Below are positions 17,833 to 26,357 of a DNA stretch of 47,500 nt, piece after piece; within the stretch, counting starts at the first letter, position 1, and every line of letters starts with the position of its first letter. A model generated the notes under the pieces. That model was not told the DNA's origin, did no database searches, and was given only the letters and a program-made list of their open reading frames with translations. Source of the DNA: Isosphaeraceae bacterium (GTDB lineage: Bacteria > Planctomycetota > Planctomycetia > Isosphaerales > Isosphaeraceae); the NCBI GenBank assembly GCA_025356475.1, contig JANXSX010000173.1:1-47500 (forward strand). Direction: 5' to 3'. Made by a program: the position numbers and the translations under genes.

Positions 17833-17889
17833 TCTGCCAAAAAGGCAGAGTTAGAAATGAATCCAGTCAGGACCTGGTTTCTCTAACTC
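17833..17889. promoter_or_regulatory. Nested inverted repeats upstream of groEL1
   Basis: A hairpin TCTGCC-AAAAA-GGCAGA (17833-17849) overlaps a longer inverted repeat, GAGTTAGA (17848-17855) with TCTAACTC (17882-17889), whose loop contains CCAG...CTGG. No CIRCE element (TTAGCACTC-N9-GAGTGCTAA) is present, so control of the groE genes is probably not by HrcA. The repeats may be an operator or leader structure; a further 7-bp hairpin (TCGAAGC/GCTTCGA, 18026-18042) sits about 30 bases before the groEL1 start. Confidence 0.35.
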
Positions 17890-18072
17890 CAAGTGAGCCA
17901 AGTCGTAAAGTCTAATTCGACGGATCGGCATTTGAGTTGCATCGCGTGCTTCCCGAGAAGTGAGATCAGGATCGAGTTGACGTGTTGGCTCGCCCCCCTG
18001 GTTCCACTAAGTTTTTGGGTTGCTTTCGAAGCTGGGCTTCGACCGACTTTGTTCTGTCTGGAGATTTCCACC

Positions 18073-19758
18073 GTGGCGAAGATGATGGCCTACGACGACG
18101 AGGCTCGCCAGAAGTTGGCGAGTGGCGTTGGCAAGCTGGCTCGGGCAGTTCGCAGCACGCTTGGCCCCCGCGGGCGCAACGCCGTGATCGATAAGGGTTG
18201 GGGAAGCCCGACCGTGACCAAGGACGGTGTGACCGTTGCCGAGGAGATCGAGCTCTCGGACCCCTACGAGAACATGGGTGCCCAGCTCGTCAAGGAAGCC
18301 GCCTCGAAGACCTCCGACGCCGCAGGCGATGGTACCACCACCGCGACTGTGCTCGCCGAAGCAATCTTCAAAGAGGGCCTCAAGGCTCTCGCCGCAGGCG
18401 CTGATCCGATGAAGCTCAAGCGCGGTATCGATAAGGCGGTTGCCGCCGTTGTCGAGCACGTCAAGAGCCAGTCGAAGAAGATCGAAGGCAAGAAAGAGAT
18501 CGCCGAAGTTGCCGCGATCGCCTCGAATAATGACAAAGTCATCGGCGACAAGCTCGCCGACGCCTTCGAGAAGGTCGGCACCGACGGTGTGATCACCGTC
18601 GAAGAAGGCAAGGGCTTCGAGACCACCGTCGATGTCGTCGAAGGCATGCAGTTCGACCGTGGCTACCTCAGCCCCCACTTCGTCACGGACCAGGATCGTA
18701 TGGAGGTTGTCCTTGAGGACCCCTACATCCTGATCTACGAAGAGAAGATCAGTACCCCCAAGGTTCTGATTCCGCTCCTCGAACTGATCGCTCGTGGCTC
18801 GAAGCCACTGCTGATCATCGCCGAAGACGTCGAGAGCGAAGCCCTGGCGACCTTGGTCGTCAATAAGCTCCGTGGCATTCTCCAGGTTGCCGCCGTCAAG
18901 GCTCCCGGCTATGGCGATCGTCGTAAGGCAATGATGGGCGATATCGCGGTCCTCACCGGTGGCAAGGCCATCTTCAAGGATCTCGGCATCGAGCTCGAAA
19001 GCGTTGCCCTTACCGACCTCGGCCATGCCCGTAAGATCATCATCAGCAGTGAGAACACCACTGTTGTCGAAGGATCGGGCACGCACGAGGACATCAAGGG
19101 TCGCACCGAGCTGATCCGTCGCGAGATCTCCCAGACCGACAGCGAGTATGACCGTGAGAAGCTCCAGGAACGCCTGGCCAAGCTCGCGGGTGGTGTTGCC
19201 CAGATCAACGTCGGCGCTGCTACCGAAACCGAGATGAAAGAGCGCAAGGCTCTTGTCGAGGACGCCCTGCACGCGACCCGCGCCGCAATCGAAGAAGGTG
19301 TTGTTCCGGGCGGCGGTTCCGCCCTGATCCGCGCTGCCAAGGCAATCGACTCGCTCAACCTGACTGGTGACGAAGCCCTCGGGGCCGCCATCATCAAGCG
19401 AGCCGTCGAACAGCCCGCCCGCTCGATCGCCGAGAACGCCGGCATCGACGGCGCTGTGGTCGTCGCCAAGATCCAGAAGTCGACCGACGCCAACTTTGGC
19501 TTCAACGCCGACACCGGCGAGTACGGCGACATGCTCGCTGCCGGGATCGTCGATCCCGCCAAAGTCACTCGCTCAGCCCTCCAGAACGCTGCCTCCGTGG
19601 CAGGCCTTCTCCTCACGACGGAAGCCATCATCGTTGAGAAGAAGGTCAAGAAGCCCGCTGGCGGCGGCGACCACCACGATCATGACCACGGCGGTGGCAT
19701 GGGCGGGATGGGTGGCATGGGAGGAATGGGCGGCATGGGTGGCATGGGGATGATGTGA
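18073..19758 (+). CDS. groEL: Chaperonin GroEL, copy 1, with GGM tail
   Basis: The product is a 561-residue 60-kDa chaperonin, the normal length. It starts at the GTG at 18073 (GGAG about 8 bases upstream), reading [14 protein letters not shown]; the 60 codons before it do not belong to the family. ATP-binding and hydrolysis signatures are intact ([28 protein letters not shown]). The tail is His/Asp-rich and then (GGM)-repeats ending GMGMM, as in folding-competent GroELs. At the substrate-binding site in the apical domain the conserved GYLSPYF reads GYLSPHF (H202, E. coli Tyr203). This is a change in the very patch that binds unfolded protein and GroES. It is the first gene of groEL1-groES-groEL2, the reverse of the usual order. 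The upstream gene is divergent, so the region 17841-18072 should hold the promoter. Confidence 0.97.
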   Translation: MAKMMAYDDEARQKLASGVGKLARAVRSTLGPRGRNAVIDKGWGSPTVTKDGVTVAEEIELSDPYENMGAQLVKEAASKTSDAAGDGTTTATVLAEAIFKEGLKALAAGADPMKLKRGIDKAVAAVVEHVKSQSKKIEGKKEIAEVAAIASNNDKVIGDKLADAFEKVGTDGVITVEEGKGFETTVDVVEGMQFDRGYLSPHFVTDQDRMEVVLEDPYILIYEEKISTPKVLIPLLELIARGSKPLLIIAEDVESEALATLVVNKLRGILQVAAVKAPGYGDRRKAMMGDIAVLTGGKAIFKDLGIELESVALTDLGHARKIIISSENTTVVEGSGTHEDIKGRTELIRREISQTDSEYDREKLQERLAKLAGGVAQINVGAATETEMKERKALVEDALHATRAAIEEGVVPGGGSALIRAAKAIDSLNLTGDEALGAAIIKRAVEQPARSIAENAGIDGAVVVAKIQKSTDANFGFNADTGEYGDMLAAGIVDPAKVTRSALQNAASVAGLLLTTEAIIVEKKVKKPAGGGDHHDHDHGGGMGGMGGMGGMGGMGGMGMM

Positions 19759-19787
19759 TCGGCCCTTGCTGATCACTCTTGTCGAAT

Positions 19788-19821
19788 ACACACACACACA
19801 ATAACGAGGGGGTTCGCCCCC
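19788..19821 (+). other. (AC)6 run and TTCG-loop hairpin between groEL1 and groES
   Basis: The 93-bp spacer holds an (AC)6 dinucleotide run (19788-19800) and then GGGGG-TTCG-CCCCC (19808-19821), a hairpin with a stable UUCG-type tetraloop followed by ACTTTTC. It may be a weak terminator or an RNA-stability element that sets the groEL1:groES ratio. Confidence 0.45.
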
Positions 19822-19851
19822 GACTTTTCAAACAATTAGGGACCCAGAACG

Positions 19852-20145
19852 ATGGCCAAGATTCGCCCACTTGAAGACCGTGTTGTGATTTCGCAGATCG
19901 AAGCGGAAGAGAAGACCGCCGGCGGCATCGTGCTGCCCGACACCGCCAAGGAAAAGCCCCAGCGCGGACTGGTCCTCGCCGTTGGCCCCGGTAAGCTGCT
20001 CGATAGCGGCGAACGGGCTCCGATCGGCGTCGTCGAAGGCGACGAAGTCCTCTTCGGCAAGTACTCCGGCACCGACATCAAGGTTGACGGCAAGGAAGTC
20101 AAGATCCTCCGCGAAACCGACATCCTGGCGAAGATCCTCAAGTAA
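19852..20145 (+). CDS. groES: Co-chaperonin GroES
   Basis: This 97-residue, 10-kDa chaperonin has the standard length. It starts at the ATG at 19852 (AGGGA about 8 bases upstream). Family marks are the opening [10 protein letters not shown], the mobile-loop segment [19 protein letters not shown] (residues about 17-37), and [14 protein letters not shown] in the C-terminal half. The mobile loop contains the expected IVL GroEL-binding tripeptide. It lies between two groEL genes and should be co-transcribed with both; it probably caps either ring. Confidence 0.97.
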   Translation: MAKIRPLEDRVVISQIEAEEKTAGGIVLPDTAKEKPQRGLVLAVGPGKLLDSGERAPIGVVEGDEVLFGKYSGTDIKVDGKEVKILRETDILAKILK

Positions 20146-20165
20146 TTCATTCCGCTGTTGGAGAC

Positions 20166-20191
20166 GTGGGGTCGGCAAGGGCCCACCCCAC
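20166..20191 (+). other. Hairpin in the groES-groEL2 spacer
   Basis: GTGGGGT (20166-20172) pairs with ACCCCAC (20185-20191), with a partly paired 12-base loop. It lies about 30 bases before the groEL2 start codon. It may affect translation or processing. Confidence 0.4.
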
Positions 20192-20220
20192 ATCAACAAT
20201 GGCGATGGAGATCATACCTC

Positions 20221-21843
20221 GTGGCCAAGCAACTTCTTTTCTCCGATGCCGCCAGGCGCAAGATGTTTGAGGGTGTCGACACCCTCGCACACGCCGTCGG
20301 CACCACGCTCGGGCCAACCGGGCGGAATGTCATCCTCGCCAAGTCCTTCGGCGGACCGACCGTCACCAAGGACGGCGTGACTGTCTCCAAGGAAATCGAG
20401 CTCAACGACCCGTTCGAAAACATGGGCGCCAAGCTCGTGAACGTCGTCGCGTCCAAGACCTCGGACGTCGCAGGTGACGGCACCACCACCGCCACCATCC
20501 TCGCCCGGGCGATCTATCGCGAAGGCCTCAAGAACATCACCGCCGGTGCCAACCCGACCGCAGTTCGCCGCGGTATCGAGAAGGCCGTCGAGGCCGCTGT
20601 AGCCGAACTTCGCGACAATCTTTCGCGACCGGTCTCCAAGAAAGAAGAGATCGCCCAGGTCGGCACGATCTCGGCCAACAACGACCCGACCATCGGCGGC
20701 ATGCTTGCTGACGCGGTCGAACGCGTTGGTCGCGATGGCGTGATCACCGTCGAAGAAGGCAAGGGCTCGGACACGACCCTTGAGTTCGTCGAAGGCATGC
20801 AGTTCGACAAGGGCTACCTCTCGCCCTACTTCGTCACCAGCCCGACGACGATGGAAGCCATCCTCGACGACGCCCTGATCCTCCTGCACGAGAAGAAGAT
20901 CTCGAACCTTCGCGATCTGATCCCGTTGCTTGAGAAGGTTGCCGGCACCGGTCAGCCGCTGCTGATCATCTCCGAGGATGTCGAAGGCGAAGCCCTCGCG
21001 ACCTTGGTTGTGAATCGCCTGCGTGGTGTCTTGAACATCTGCGCTGTGAAGGCTCCTGGCTTTGGAGATCGTCGTAAGGCGATGCTTCAGGACATGGCCG
21101 TCCTCACGGGTGGCACGGTGGTCAGCGAAGATCTGGGTATCAAGCTTGAGAACCTTCAGCTCAGCGAGCTCGGTAAGGCCAAGCAGGTCAAGGTCAACAA
21201 AGACAGCACCACGATTATCCAGGGCGCAGGCAAGCGTGAGGATATTCAGAAGCGTGTTGATCAGCTCCGCCGTCAAATCGACGAGACCGAGAGCGAGTAC
21301 GACAAAGAGAAGTTCCAGGAACGGCTCGCCAAGATCAGTGGCGGCGTCGCCCTGATCAACGTCGGAGCTGCCACCGAAGCTGCGATGAAGGAGCTGAAGG
21401 CACGCGTTGAAGACGCCCTTCATGCCACCCGAGCCGCCGCTGAAGAAGGCATTGTCCCAGGTGGTGGTACTGCCCTGCTCCGCTGCATCCCCGCAGTCGA
21501 GAAGGTCATGGCCAAGCTTGTGGGCGACGAGAAGCTCGGCGCTGCGATCGTCTTGCGATCGCTGGAAGAGCCCGTCCGTCACATCGCCAGCAACAGCGGA
21601 CACGACGGTGCCGTTGTCGCCGACGAGGTCAAGAACGCCGGTGCCAACTTTGGCTTCAACGCCAATACCGGCGAATACGTGGACATGTTCACCCACGGGA
21701 TCGTTGACCCGACCAAGGTCACCCGCTCCGCCCTTCAGAACGCTGCTTCGATCGCGGGCCTCATGCTCACGACCGAAGTGATGATCACGAACATCAAGGA
21801 CGATGAAGAGAAGGGTTCGAAGGTTGAAGGGTCGGTGAGGTAA
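20221..21843 (+). CDS. groEL: Chaperonin GroEL, copy 2, without GGM tail
   Basis: Starts at the GTG at 20221 ([14 protein letters not shown]) and has 540 residues. Upstream in-frame codons from 20158 are not family-like and span a spacer hairpin. ATPase signatures are intact ([28 protein letters not shown]). Y203 in GYLSPYF is kept, unlike copy 1. The tail is not GGM but charged ([14 protein letters not shown]), a feature of specialised chaperonin paralogs; the GGM tail normally fills the ring cavity and helps folding. The two copies are clearly divergent across their length, so this is an old duplication, not a recent one. It follows groES by 75 bp in the same transcript and ends in the GGTAA repeat at 21839-21858. 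Confidence 0.97.
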   Translation: MAKQLLFSDAARRKMFEGVDTLAHAVGTTLGPTGRNVILAKSFGGPTVTKDGVTVSKEIELNDPFENMGAKLVNVVASKTSDVAGDGTTTATILARAIYREGLKNITAGANPTAVRRGIEKAVEAAVAELRDNLSRPVSKKEEIAQVGTISANNDPTIGGMLADAVERVGRDGVITVEEGKGSDTTLEFVEGMQFDKGYLSPYFVTSPTTMEAILDDALILLHEKKISNLRDLIPLLEKVAGTGQPLLIISEDVEGEALATLVVNRLRGVLNICAVKAPGFGDRRKAMLQDMAVLTGGTVVSEDLGIKLENLQLSELGKAKQVKVNKDSTTIIQGAGKREDIQKRVDQLRRQIDETESEYDKEKFQERLAKISGGVALINVGAATEAAMKELKARVEDALHATRAAAEEGIVPGGGTALLRCIPAVEKVMAKLVGDEKLGAAIVLRSLEEPVRHIASNSGHDGAVVADEVKNAGANFGFNANTGEYVDMFTHGIVDPTKVTRSALQNAASIAGLMLTTEVMITNIKDDEEKGSKVEGSVR

Positions 21844-21858
21844 GGTAAGGTAAGGTAA
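21839..21858 (+). repeat. (GGTAA)4 tandem repeat over the groEL2 stop codon
   Basis: Four copies of GGTAA begin in the last sense codon of groEL2. TAA occurs at 21841, 21846, 21851 and 21856, so stops fall in all three frames within 18 bases. Confidence 0.75.
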
Positions 21859-21870
21859 GCTACGGTTGGT

Positions 21871-21901
21871 CAAGGCGGCTCGTCGAAAACGAGTCGCCTT
21901 G
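21871..21901 (+). terminator. Stem-loop ending the groE transcript
   Basis: CAAGGCGGCTCGT (21871-21883) pairs with ACGAGTCGCCTTG (21889-21901) with one mismatch and a 5-base loop, 28 bases after the groEL2 stop. There is no T-run after it, so it may need Rho or act as a processing end. Confidence 0.6.
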
Positions 21902-22445
21902 ATGAACTTGCGGGAGTTCTCGTGAACACGTGATAAACGGAATAAGGTATTGAAACAAAAGGTCGGATTAGCCATCATATCGGTCATTCCAGCTCTAGAT
22001 CACCGCACGCATAAACTGACATTGATTGTTTCGCATTACATATTACTTTTTCTCTTGTAGGCGAAATCAACAATAATTCCGATCATGGTCTGTAAGGGTA
22101 TCGATGGAACCCCTCAAATCCATTGTGCGTCCTGTGACCCTGGTCCTGGTCCAGAACGACCTGGCGAGAATGAGTGGAACACTAGTGTTTGTAGGAACAC
22201 GTGTTTCAGTTGTTAGATTAAGACCATCTTCGTGACAATTGTTCAACGAGTTCGCCATCAAGAACCAAAATGAGGCTTGAGCCGAAGATTCCTGCCCTCA
22301 GACCGAATTCCATTCATAAATATTCCCTACCGGAGGCGGGTCAACCTCGGCGATGACGGAAACGGACGTTGTATGTTATCCTCAAGCGAACGTCTGTGAC
22401 CTCGAGAATCCGCCTGTGGGCCACCCGAACTGAGAAGCCGTGCCG
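21902..22445. other. Regulatory gap upstream of dnaJ
   Basis: 544 bp with no convincing gene; a 64-codon minus-strand frame (22067-22261) has no recognisable features. The region is AT-richer than its neighbours and holds the palindromes at 22176-22206 and the promoter of dnaJ, which I cannot place exactly. Confidence 0.5.
22176..22206. promoter_or_regulatory. Two tandem GGAACAC...GTGTTT palindromes, candidate operator
   Basis: GGAACAC-TA-GTGTTT (22176-22190) contains the perfect 12-bp palindrome AACACTAGTGTT; GGAACAC-GTGTTT (22194-22206) contains the perfect 10-bp palindrome AACACGTGTT. A third half-match, GAACACGTG, lies at 21924-21932. Dyad centres are 17 bases apart, and dnaJ begins 240 bp downstream. 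Confidence 0.45.
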
Positions 22446-23591
22446 ATGGCGACCAAGCGCGATTATTATGAAGTTCTCGAGGTGCGCCGCGAGGTCACCG
22501 TCGACGATATCAAGAAGGCCTATCGTACGATGGCCTTGAAGTGGCATCCGGACAAGAATCCCGGCAATCCTGAAGCCGAAATGAAGTTCAAGGAAGCCGC
22601 AGAGGCCTATGAGGTCCTCTCCGACCAGAACAAGCGGGCACGCTACGACCGGTACGGCCACGCTGGGATGGACGGTGCGGCCACCCATAACTTCAATAAC
22701 GCCGAAGACATCATGTCGGCGTTCGGCGACATCTTCGGAGGTGGGCTATTCGGCGATATGTTCGGTCAGCGACGCAAGGGACCTCGCCCTGGGCAGGACC
22801 TCTTGATGCGTCTCGACATCGAGCTTCTCGAAGCCGCAAGGGGTAGTACCCGGACCGTTGAGATCAAACGGCACAAGGCTTGCGGGGATTGTAATGGATC
22901 GGGAGCTAAGAAGGGGACGGTCGCGACCACCTGTAACTATTGCGCAGGCCAAGGACAAGTCGTCCAGTCGCGCGGATTCTTTCAGGTAGCGACGACATGC
23001 CCCTCCTGCGGTGGCGAAGGGGTCCGAATTACTGACCCCTGCACGACCTGCCGTGGTCAGGGTCGAGTCCCCGAAACCCACACCGTGAGTGTGCCGATAC
23101 CGGCGGGGGTCGATACCGGAAACCGGCTTCAACTTCGGAATCAAGGCGAACTCGGTGACCTGGGTGCTCCTCGCGGGACACTCTTCATCCAAATTCAGGT
23201 CAAGAAGCATCCGTTCTTTGAGCGGCAGGGCAACGACCTAATCTGCCAGGTGCCGATCAGCTTTCCACAAGCTGCGCTCGGGGGCGAGCTCAAGGTGCCG
23301 ACCCTTGAGGGGACGGAGCGAATCCAGATCCCCAAGGGAACGCAGAGCGGCGACGTCCTGAAACTTCGCGGTCGGGGTATGCCCGACCTGAACGGTCGTG
23401 TTCGGGGCGATGAACTCGTTGAGGTGTTGATCGAGACGCCCAAGCATCTGACCCCTCGACAGGAAGAGTTGCTCCGCGAACTCGCCGACCTGGAACATGA
23501 ACACGTGAGTACGAAGCGTAAGGGCTTCTTCGAGAAGCTCAAAGATTACTTCACTGAGGATGTGGACGAGTCAGGTGCAACACCAATCTAA
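22446..23591 (+). CDS. dnaJ: Molecular chaperone DnaJ
   Basis: A 381-residue Hsp40 with all four parts of a type I DnaJ. The start is the ATG at 22446 ([11 protein letters not shown]); a GTG two codons earlier is the alternative. The J domain (4-68) has the HPD motif at 34-36 that stimulates DnaK ATPase. A Gly/Phe-rich linker follows (about 72-115). Four zinc modules come next, at 146-153, 163-170, 185-192 and 199-206, all in the form CxxCxGxG (the fourth CTTCRGQG). The rest is the C-terminal substrate-binding and dimer domain. It is followed by grpE 83 bp downstream. No dnaK is in the window, so DnaK must be encoded elsewhere. Confidence 0.97.
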   Translation: MATKRDYYEVLEVRREVTVDDIKKAYRTMALKWHPDKNPGNPEAEMKFKEAAEAYEVLSDQNKRARYDRYGHAGMDGAATHNFNNAEDIMSAFGDIFGGGLFGDMFGQRRKGPRPGQDLLMRLDIELLEAARGSTRTVEIKRHKACGDCNGSGAKKGTVATTCNYCAGQGQVVQSRGFFQVATTCPSCGGEGVRITDPCTTCRGQGRVPETHTVSVPIPAGVDTGNRLQLRNQGELGDLGAPRGTLFIQIQVKKHPFFERQGNDLICQVPISFPQAALGGELKVPTLEGTERIQIPKGTQSGDVLKLRGRGMPDLNGRVRGDELVEVLIETPKHLTPRQEELLRELADLEHEHVSTKRKGFFEKLKDYFTEDVDESGATPI

Positions 23592-23674
23592 TTCGACTCG
23601 GTTCTGCCAGGCTCGGATGACACGATTTGATCCCATTCGGTGGGCCCAGCCCACTCTAAGAGATAGGACCTATG

Positions 23675-24175
23675 ATGAGTGAACAGGCTTCCGCAACCGC
23701 TGAATCGGCCGGCGAAGAGACGATCGAGAGTATCAGCCGACAGCGTGACGAGTACCTCGACCAACTGCGCCGTAGCCAGGCTGAGTTCTTGAACTTTCAG
23801 AAACGTTCCAAGACCCAGGCGGATACGGATCGTCAGTATATGGTCGGTGGTTTGGCCCTGGACCTGATCTCCGTCCTCGACAACTTCGAGCGAGCGACCG
23901 AGGCCGCCCGCGAGTCGGGGGCCACGGTGATTGTCGAAGGGCTCGACATGGTCCATAAGCAGATGATCGCGGCGTTGGCGAAGAATTCGATCGAGCCGAT
24001 CCATGCGATCGGTCAACCGTTCGACCCCAACCAGCACGAGGCGATCATGCAGCAGCCCGATGCCTTCCATCCTGAGGGGACGGTTGTCGCGGTGCTGGGC
24101 ACAGGCTACAAAATGCGCGACCGGGTCCTGCGGCCGAGCAAGGTCGCGGTCTCGGTTCTTCCCGACGCGAGCTGA
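23675..24175 (+). CDS. grpE: Nucleotide exchange factor GrpE
   Basis: The product has 166 residues from the second of two adjacent ATGs (the first is at 23672); AGGA at 23665-23668 is best spaced for the second. The N-terminal half is a long coiled-coil helix (RQRDEYLDQLRRSQAEFLNF, about 22-41), continuing in the KRSKTQADTDRQ helix. The C-terminal beta wing has the GrpE signature (EPIHAIGQPFDPNQHEAI and the ending VLRPSKVAVS). It releases ADP from DnaK. Slightly short for the family at the N-terminus. It ends in a terminator before fmdB. Confidence 0.95.
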   Translation: MSEQASATAESAGEETIESISRQRDEYLDQLRRSQAEFLNFQKRSKTQADTDRQYMVGGLALDLISVLDNFERATEAARESGATVIVEGLDMVHKQMIAALAKNSIEPIHAIGQPFDPNQHEAIMQQPDAFHPEGTVVAVLGTGYKMRDRVLRPSKVAVSVLPDAS

Positions 24176-24182
24176 CTCACCG

Positions 24183-24216
24183 CCTCCCTCCATGACGGAG
24201 AGGGGGTTTCTCTCTT
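24183..24216 (+). terminator. Terminator after grpE
   Basis: CCTCCCTCC (24183-24191) pairs with GGAGAGGGGG (24197-24206) with one bulged A and one G-U pair, and is followed by TTTCTCTCTT. It begins 8 bases after the grpE stop. Confidence 0.65.
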
Positions 24217-24259
24217 GTTCCCCTGATGGACATTACTTCAGCCCAGACTGAAATCACTC

Positions 24260-24562
24260 ATGCCGACATATGACTACGTTTGCGACGGTTGCGGTCACGA
24301 GTTCGAAGCCTTCGAGTCGATGAAGGCCGATCCTCAGACCGTTTGCCCCTCGTGTGCCAAAGCGAGCTTGCGCCGGAAGATCGGCGGGGGCGGTGCGATC
24401 ATCTTCAAGGGCTCGGGCTTCTATCAGACCGATTATCGAAGCGACTCGTACAAGAAGAGTGCCGCTGCGGACAAGCCTGCCGAGGCACCCAAGGCGGCCG
24501 ACACCTCGAAGCCCGCGAGTGGATCTTCAACCCCCTCATCCAGTGGGACGAGTTCATCCTGA
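24260..24562 (+). CDS. FmdB-family zinc-ribbon protein
   Basis: 100 residues from the ATG at 24260. The N-terminus [15 protein letters not shown] with C8, C11, C29 and C32 makes the FmdB/CxxC_CxxC_SSSS zinc ribbon, followed by the typical [19 protein letters not shown] segment. The C-terminal third is low-complexity, with Ala/Lys and then Ser/Gly/Pro (ending SSSGTSSS), and probably disordered. The FmdB family is widespread and thought to have a regulatory role, but no defined activity is known. The stop overlaps the ATG of yacG by one base, so the two are co-translated. Confidence 0.9.
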   Translation: MPTYDYVCDGCGHEFEAFESMKADPQTVCPSCAKASLRRKIGGGGAIIFKGSGFYQTDYRSDSYKKSAAADKPAEAPKAADTSKPASGSSTPSSSGTSSS

Positions 24563-24759
24563 TGCGTGCCAAGTGCCCGCTCTGCGGGAAATCGATCGAG
24601 TTCGAGGCGAAGTCGCTCCCCGCGAACTTCCCATTCTGCTCTGACCGGTGCAAACTCGTCGACCTGGGTCGCTGGATCGACGGCGATTACGCAATCCCCG
24701 GCCCACCGGCAGCCTCAGAACCGACGACCGAGCCGTCGAATGAGGACGACGACGAGTGA
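24562..24759 (+). CDS. yacG: DNA gyrase inhibitor YacG
   Basis: This 65-residue protein begins at the ATG at 24562, sharing one base with the fmdB stop. C5, C8, C26 and C30 form the YacG zinc finger ([10 protein letters not shown]...FPFCSDRCK), followed by the conserved [14 protein letters not shown]. The C-terminal 20 residues are acidic, like other YacG tails. YacG binds GyrB and blocks DNA binding by gyrase in E. coli. Note the presence of topA in the same window, though not in the same transcript. A strong terminator follows. Confidence 0.93.
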   Translation: MRAKCPLCGKSIEFEAKSLPANFPFCSDRCKLVDLGRWIDGDYAIPGPPAASEPTTEPSNEDDDE

Positions 24760-24804
24760 CCCGCATGTCACTCAAGCATATCGATAGGTCTTGAATGATC
24801 GATC

Positions 24805-24838
24805 AAGCCGCGAAAAGGGAAATCCCTTCTCGCGGCTT
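24805..24838. terminator. Bidirectional terminator between yacG and the aldo/keto reductase gene
   Basis: A 15-bp stem (AAGCCGCGAAAAGGG / CCCTTCTCGCGGCTT, one mismatch) with a 4-base loop sits between two convergent genes, 46 bases after yacG and 15 bases before the other stop. Confidence 0.75.
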
Positions 24839-24852
24839 TGCGGTTGATGGGA

Positions 24853-26076
24853 TCAACTTAGCCTTTGGTCGGCAGTCTTGAGCAGGCTCGCGACCGGCAG
24901 TCCGTAGGGGCATGCGGCATCGACCTTGCTGAGGTCGACGGTTGCAAGCAGTTCGCGAGAGATCTGGGGAAGGGCCTGGTAGAGCGCGCGAGCTTCGCCC
25001 CGCTTGCCATAGGCTTCGTAGTAGCGAAGGTACCGAAGGACCGTGGCGACCGGCACGCCTCGCGCGGCGGTCTCGCAGAGGTGTCCGCAGCCGTGGCAGT
25101 AGAGGTGAGCGGTTTTGAGGCGATGCTCTTCGAGCAGCCGAGCTTCTTTGGGAGTCAGCTCTTCGCGGCTGGCGGCGATGTTCTCGCGAAGGTCGCTTCG
25201 TGTGGTCATTTCACTGACCACCACCTGCATACGGTCATCTTGCCAGACGGTCTTGATGGCGGCGACTTCCTTCTTGAAGCCCTTGGCCTCGAGGGCAGCC
25301 ATCTTGTCCGGGAAGTTGATCGCACCCCCCTGGGTCTTCATGGCGACCAGACCAATGTTGGCCTTAGCGCACTTGTCGATCGCCCGTTGTAGCTCGTCGT
25401 GGCGGTCCTTCTTGCCAACCTCGCGGAAGTTATACTTGATCATGACCTGGTCCAACCAACCGACTTCGGCCACTGCCTCCAGGACCTCCGGTAGCATCGC
25501 GTCGTGGCACGACAGGCCACAGAACCGGATCTTCTTCGAGGCTTTGAGGGCTGCGAAGGCGGCCTTTACGCCTGGGTCGCGGAGCATCGAGATCTGTTCA
25601 CCGGTGATACCGTGAATGTAGTAGCAGTCGAGGTAGTCCGTGCGGAGGCGTTCCAGGCTGGCGTTCAAGTGATCTTCGAACACCTGCTTGGCGGAATCGC
25701 CCTTGGCGGTCCGATAACCCGCGTTCTTGCTGACCAGATACAAGTCTTTACGCATCTTGGTCTTCTCGATCACCTCGCCGAGCACCTTCTCGGCCACGGT
25801 GTTCTCGTAAGACTCTGACGTATCGACGTAGCGCACACCGGCAGCGAATGCAGCGGTGACGAAGCTGGGAGACAGAGCCCAGCTTGTTCCCATACCGAGC
25901 TTGGTGACCTTCTCGCCGGTCTTGCCGAGCGTGACATAAGGGACCGGAGCCGCTTTGGGCTCATCGGCGACAAGGCGAGACGAGCTACCGGCGGCAAGCG
26001 AAGCCCCCGTAGCGACCGCCGACTGGAGGAAACGACGCCGATTGCCGCCACCACACGGAGACTGCGAACCACTCAT
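24853..26076 (-). CDS. Tat-exported aldo/keto reductase with Cys-rich C-terminus
   Basis: A 407-residue protein from the ATG at 26076 (AAGGTGG upstream); an upstream frame to 26187 is a leader only. Residues 13-32 form a twin-arginine signal (RRRFLQSAVATGASL), so it is folded before export. The aldo/keto reductase barrel (about 45-300) has the full tetrad: D85, Y90 (DTSESY), K117 (VSKN) and H155 (YYIHG). C327, C330 and C334 (CHGCGHLC) plus C389 (ACPYGLPV) match the 4Fe-4S-type C-terminus seen in exported AKRs. It would thus join an NAD(P)H-type barrel with an iron-sulfur centre. The substrate is unknown; many planctomycete homologs lie in sugar or sulfatase-rich neighbourhoods. A weak promoter pair (TTGACC, 18 bp, CAGAAT) is at 26184-26155. 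Confidence 0.92.
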   Translation of the reverse strand: MSGSQSPCGGGNRRRFLQSAVATGASLAAGSSSRLVADEPKAAPVPYVTLGKTGEKVTKLGMGTSWALSPSFVTAAFAAGVRYVDTSESYENTVAEKVLGEVIEKTKMRKDLYLVSKNAGYRTAKGDSAKQVFEDHLNASLERLRTDYLDCYYIHGITGEQISMLRDPGVKAAFAALKASKKIRFCGLSCHDAMLPEVLEAVAEVGWLDQVMIKYNFREVGKKDRHDELQRAIDKCAKANIGLVAMKTQGGAINFPDKMAALEAKGFKKEVAAIKTVWQDDRMQVVVSEMTTRSDLRENIAASREELTPKEARLLEEHRLKTAHLYCHGCGHLCETAARGVPVATVLRYLRYYEAYGKRGEARALYQALPQISRELLATVDLSKVDAACPYGLPVASLLKTADQRLS

Positions 26077-26290
26077 CGCGTACCCACCTTCTTCGGATAT
26101 GTCCAAAGACCACCGACACGCCTCGGAACAATCCCGAGGTTCTCTCAGTTGAACATTCTGCCCGCGCCCGCCTCGTCCGGTCAACAATCTTTTGATAATT
26201 CCAGGTCATTGGCTCTGGGTACTGAACCAGGTCGTCGAAGGCACAGACCCGACATGCCACGGAATTGTCGGATAAGAAGCATGAAAATGA

Positions 26291-26322
26291 CGTGTTGTGA
26301 GGGATGATTCCCTCACAACACG
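26291..26322 (-). terminator. Terminator of the TolC-like gene
   Basis: A perfect 14-bp stem (CGTGTTGTGAGGGA and its complement) with a 4-base loop. On the minus strand it is followed by TCATTTTC. It begins 35 bases after the stop at 26358. Confidence 0.8.
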
Positions 26323-26357
26323 CCATGATTTGAGATCAAGTTCCGCGTCTGCCGCAA

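Noticed and set aside
17841-18072. CIRCE/HrcA operator upstream of groEL1
   Set aside because: I looked for TTAGCACTC-N9-GAGTGCTAA and near forms; none is present.
18007-19272. Long minus-strand frame opposite groEL1 (421 codons)
   Set aside because: It is the antisense of a perfectly conserved gene, caused by strong third-position G/C bias; no family resemblance.
20212-21987. 591-codon minus-strand frame opposite groEL2
   Set aside because: Same reason; antisense shadow of a conserved chaperonin.
22067-22261. 64-codon minus-strand frame before dnaJ
   Set aside because: No features, and it covers the palindromic operator-like repeats.
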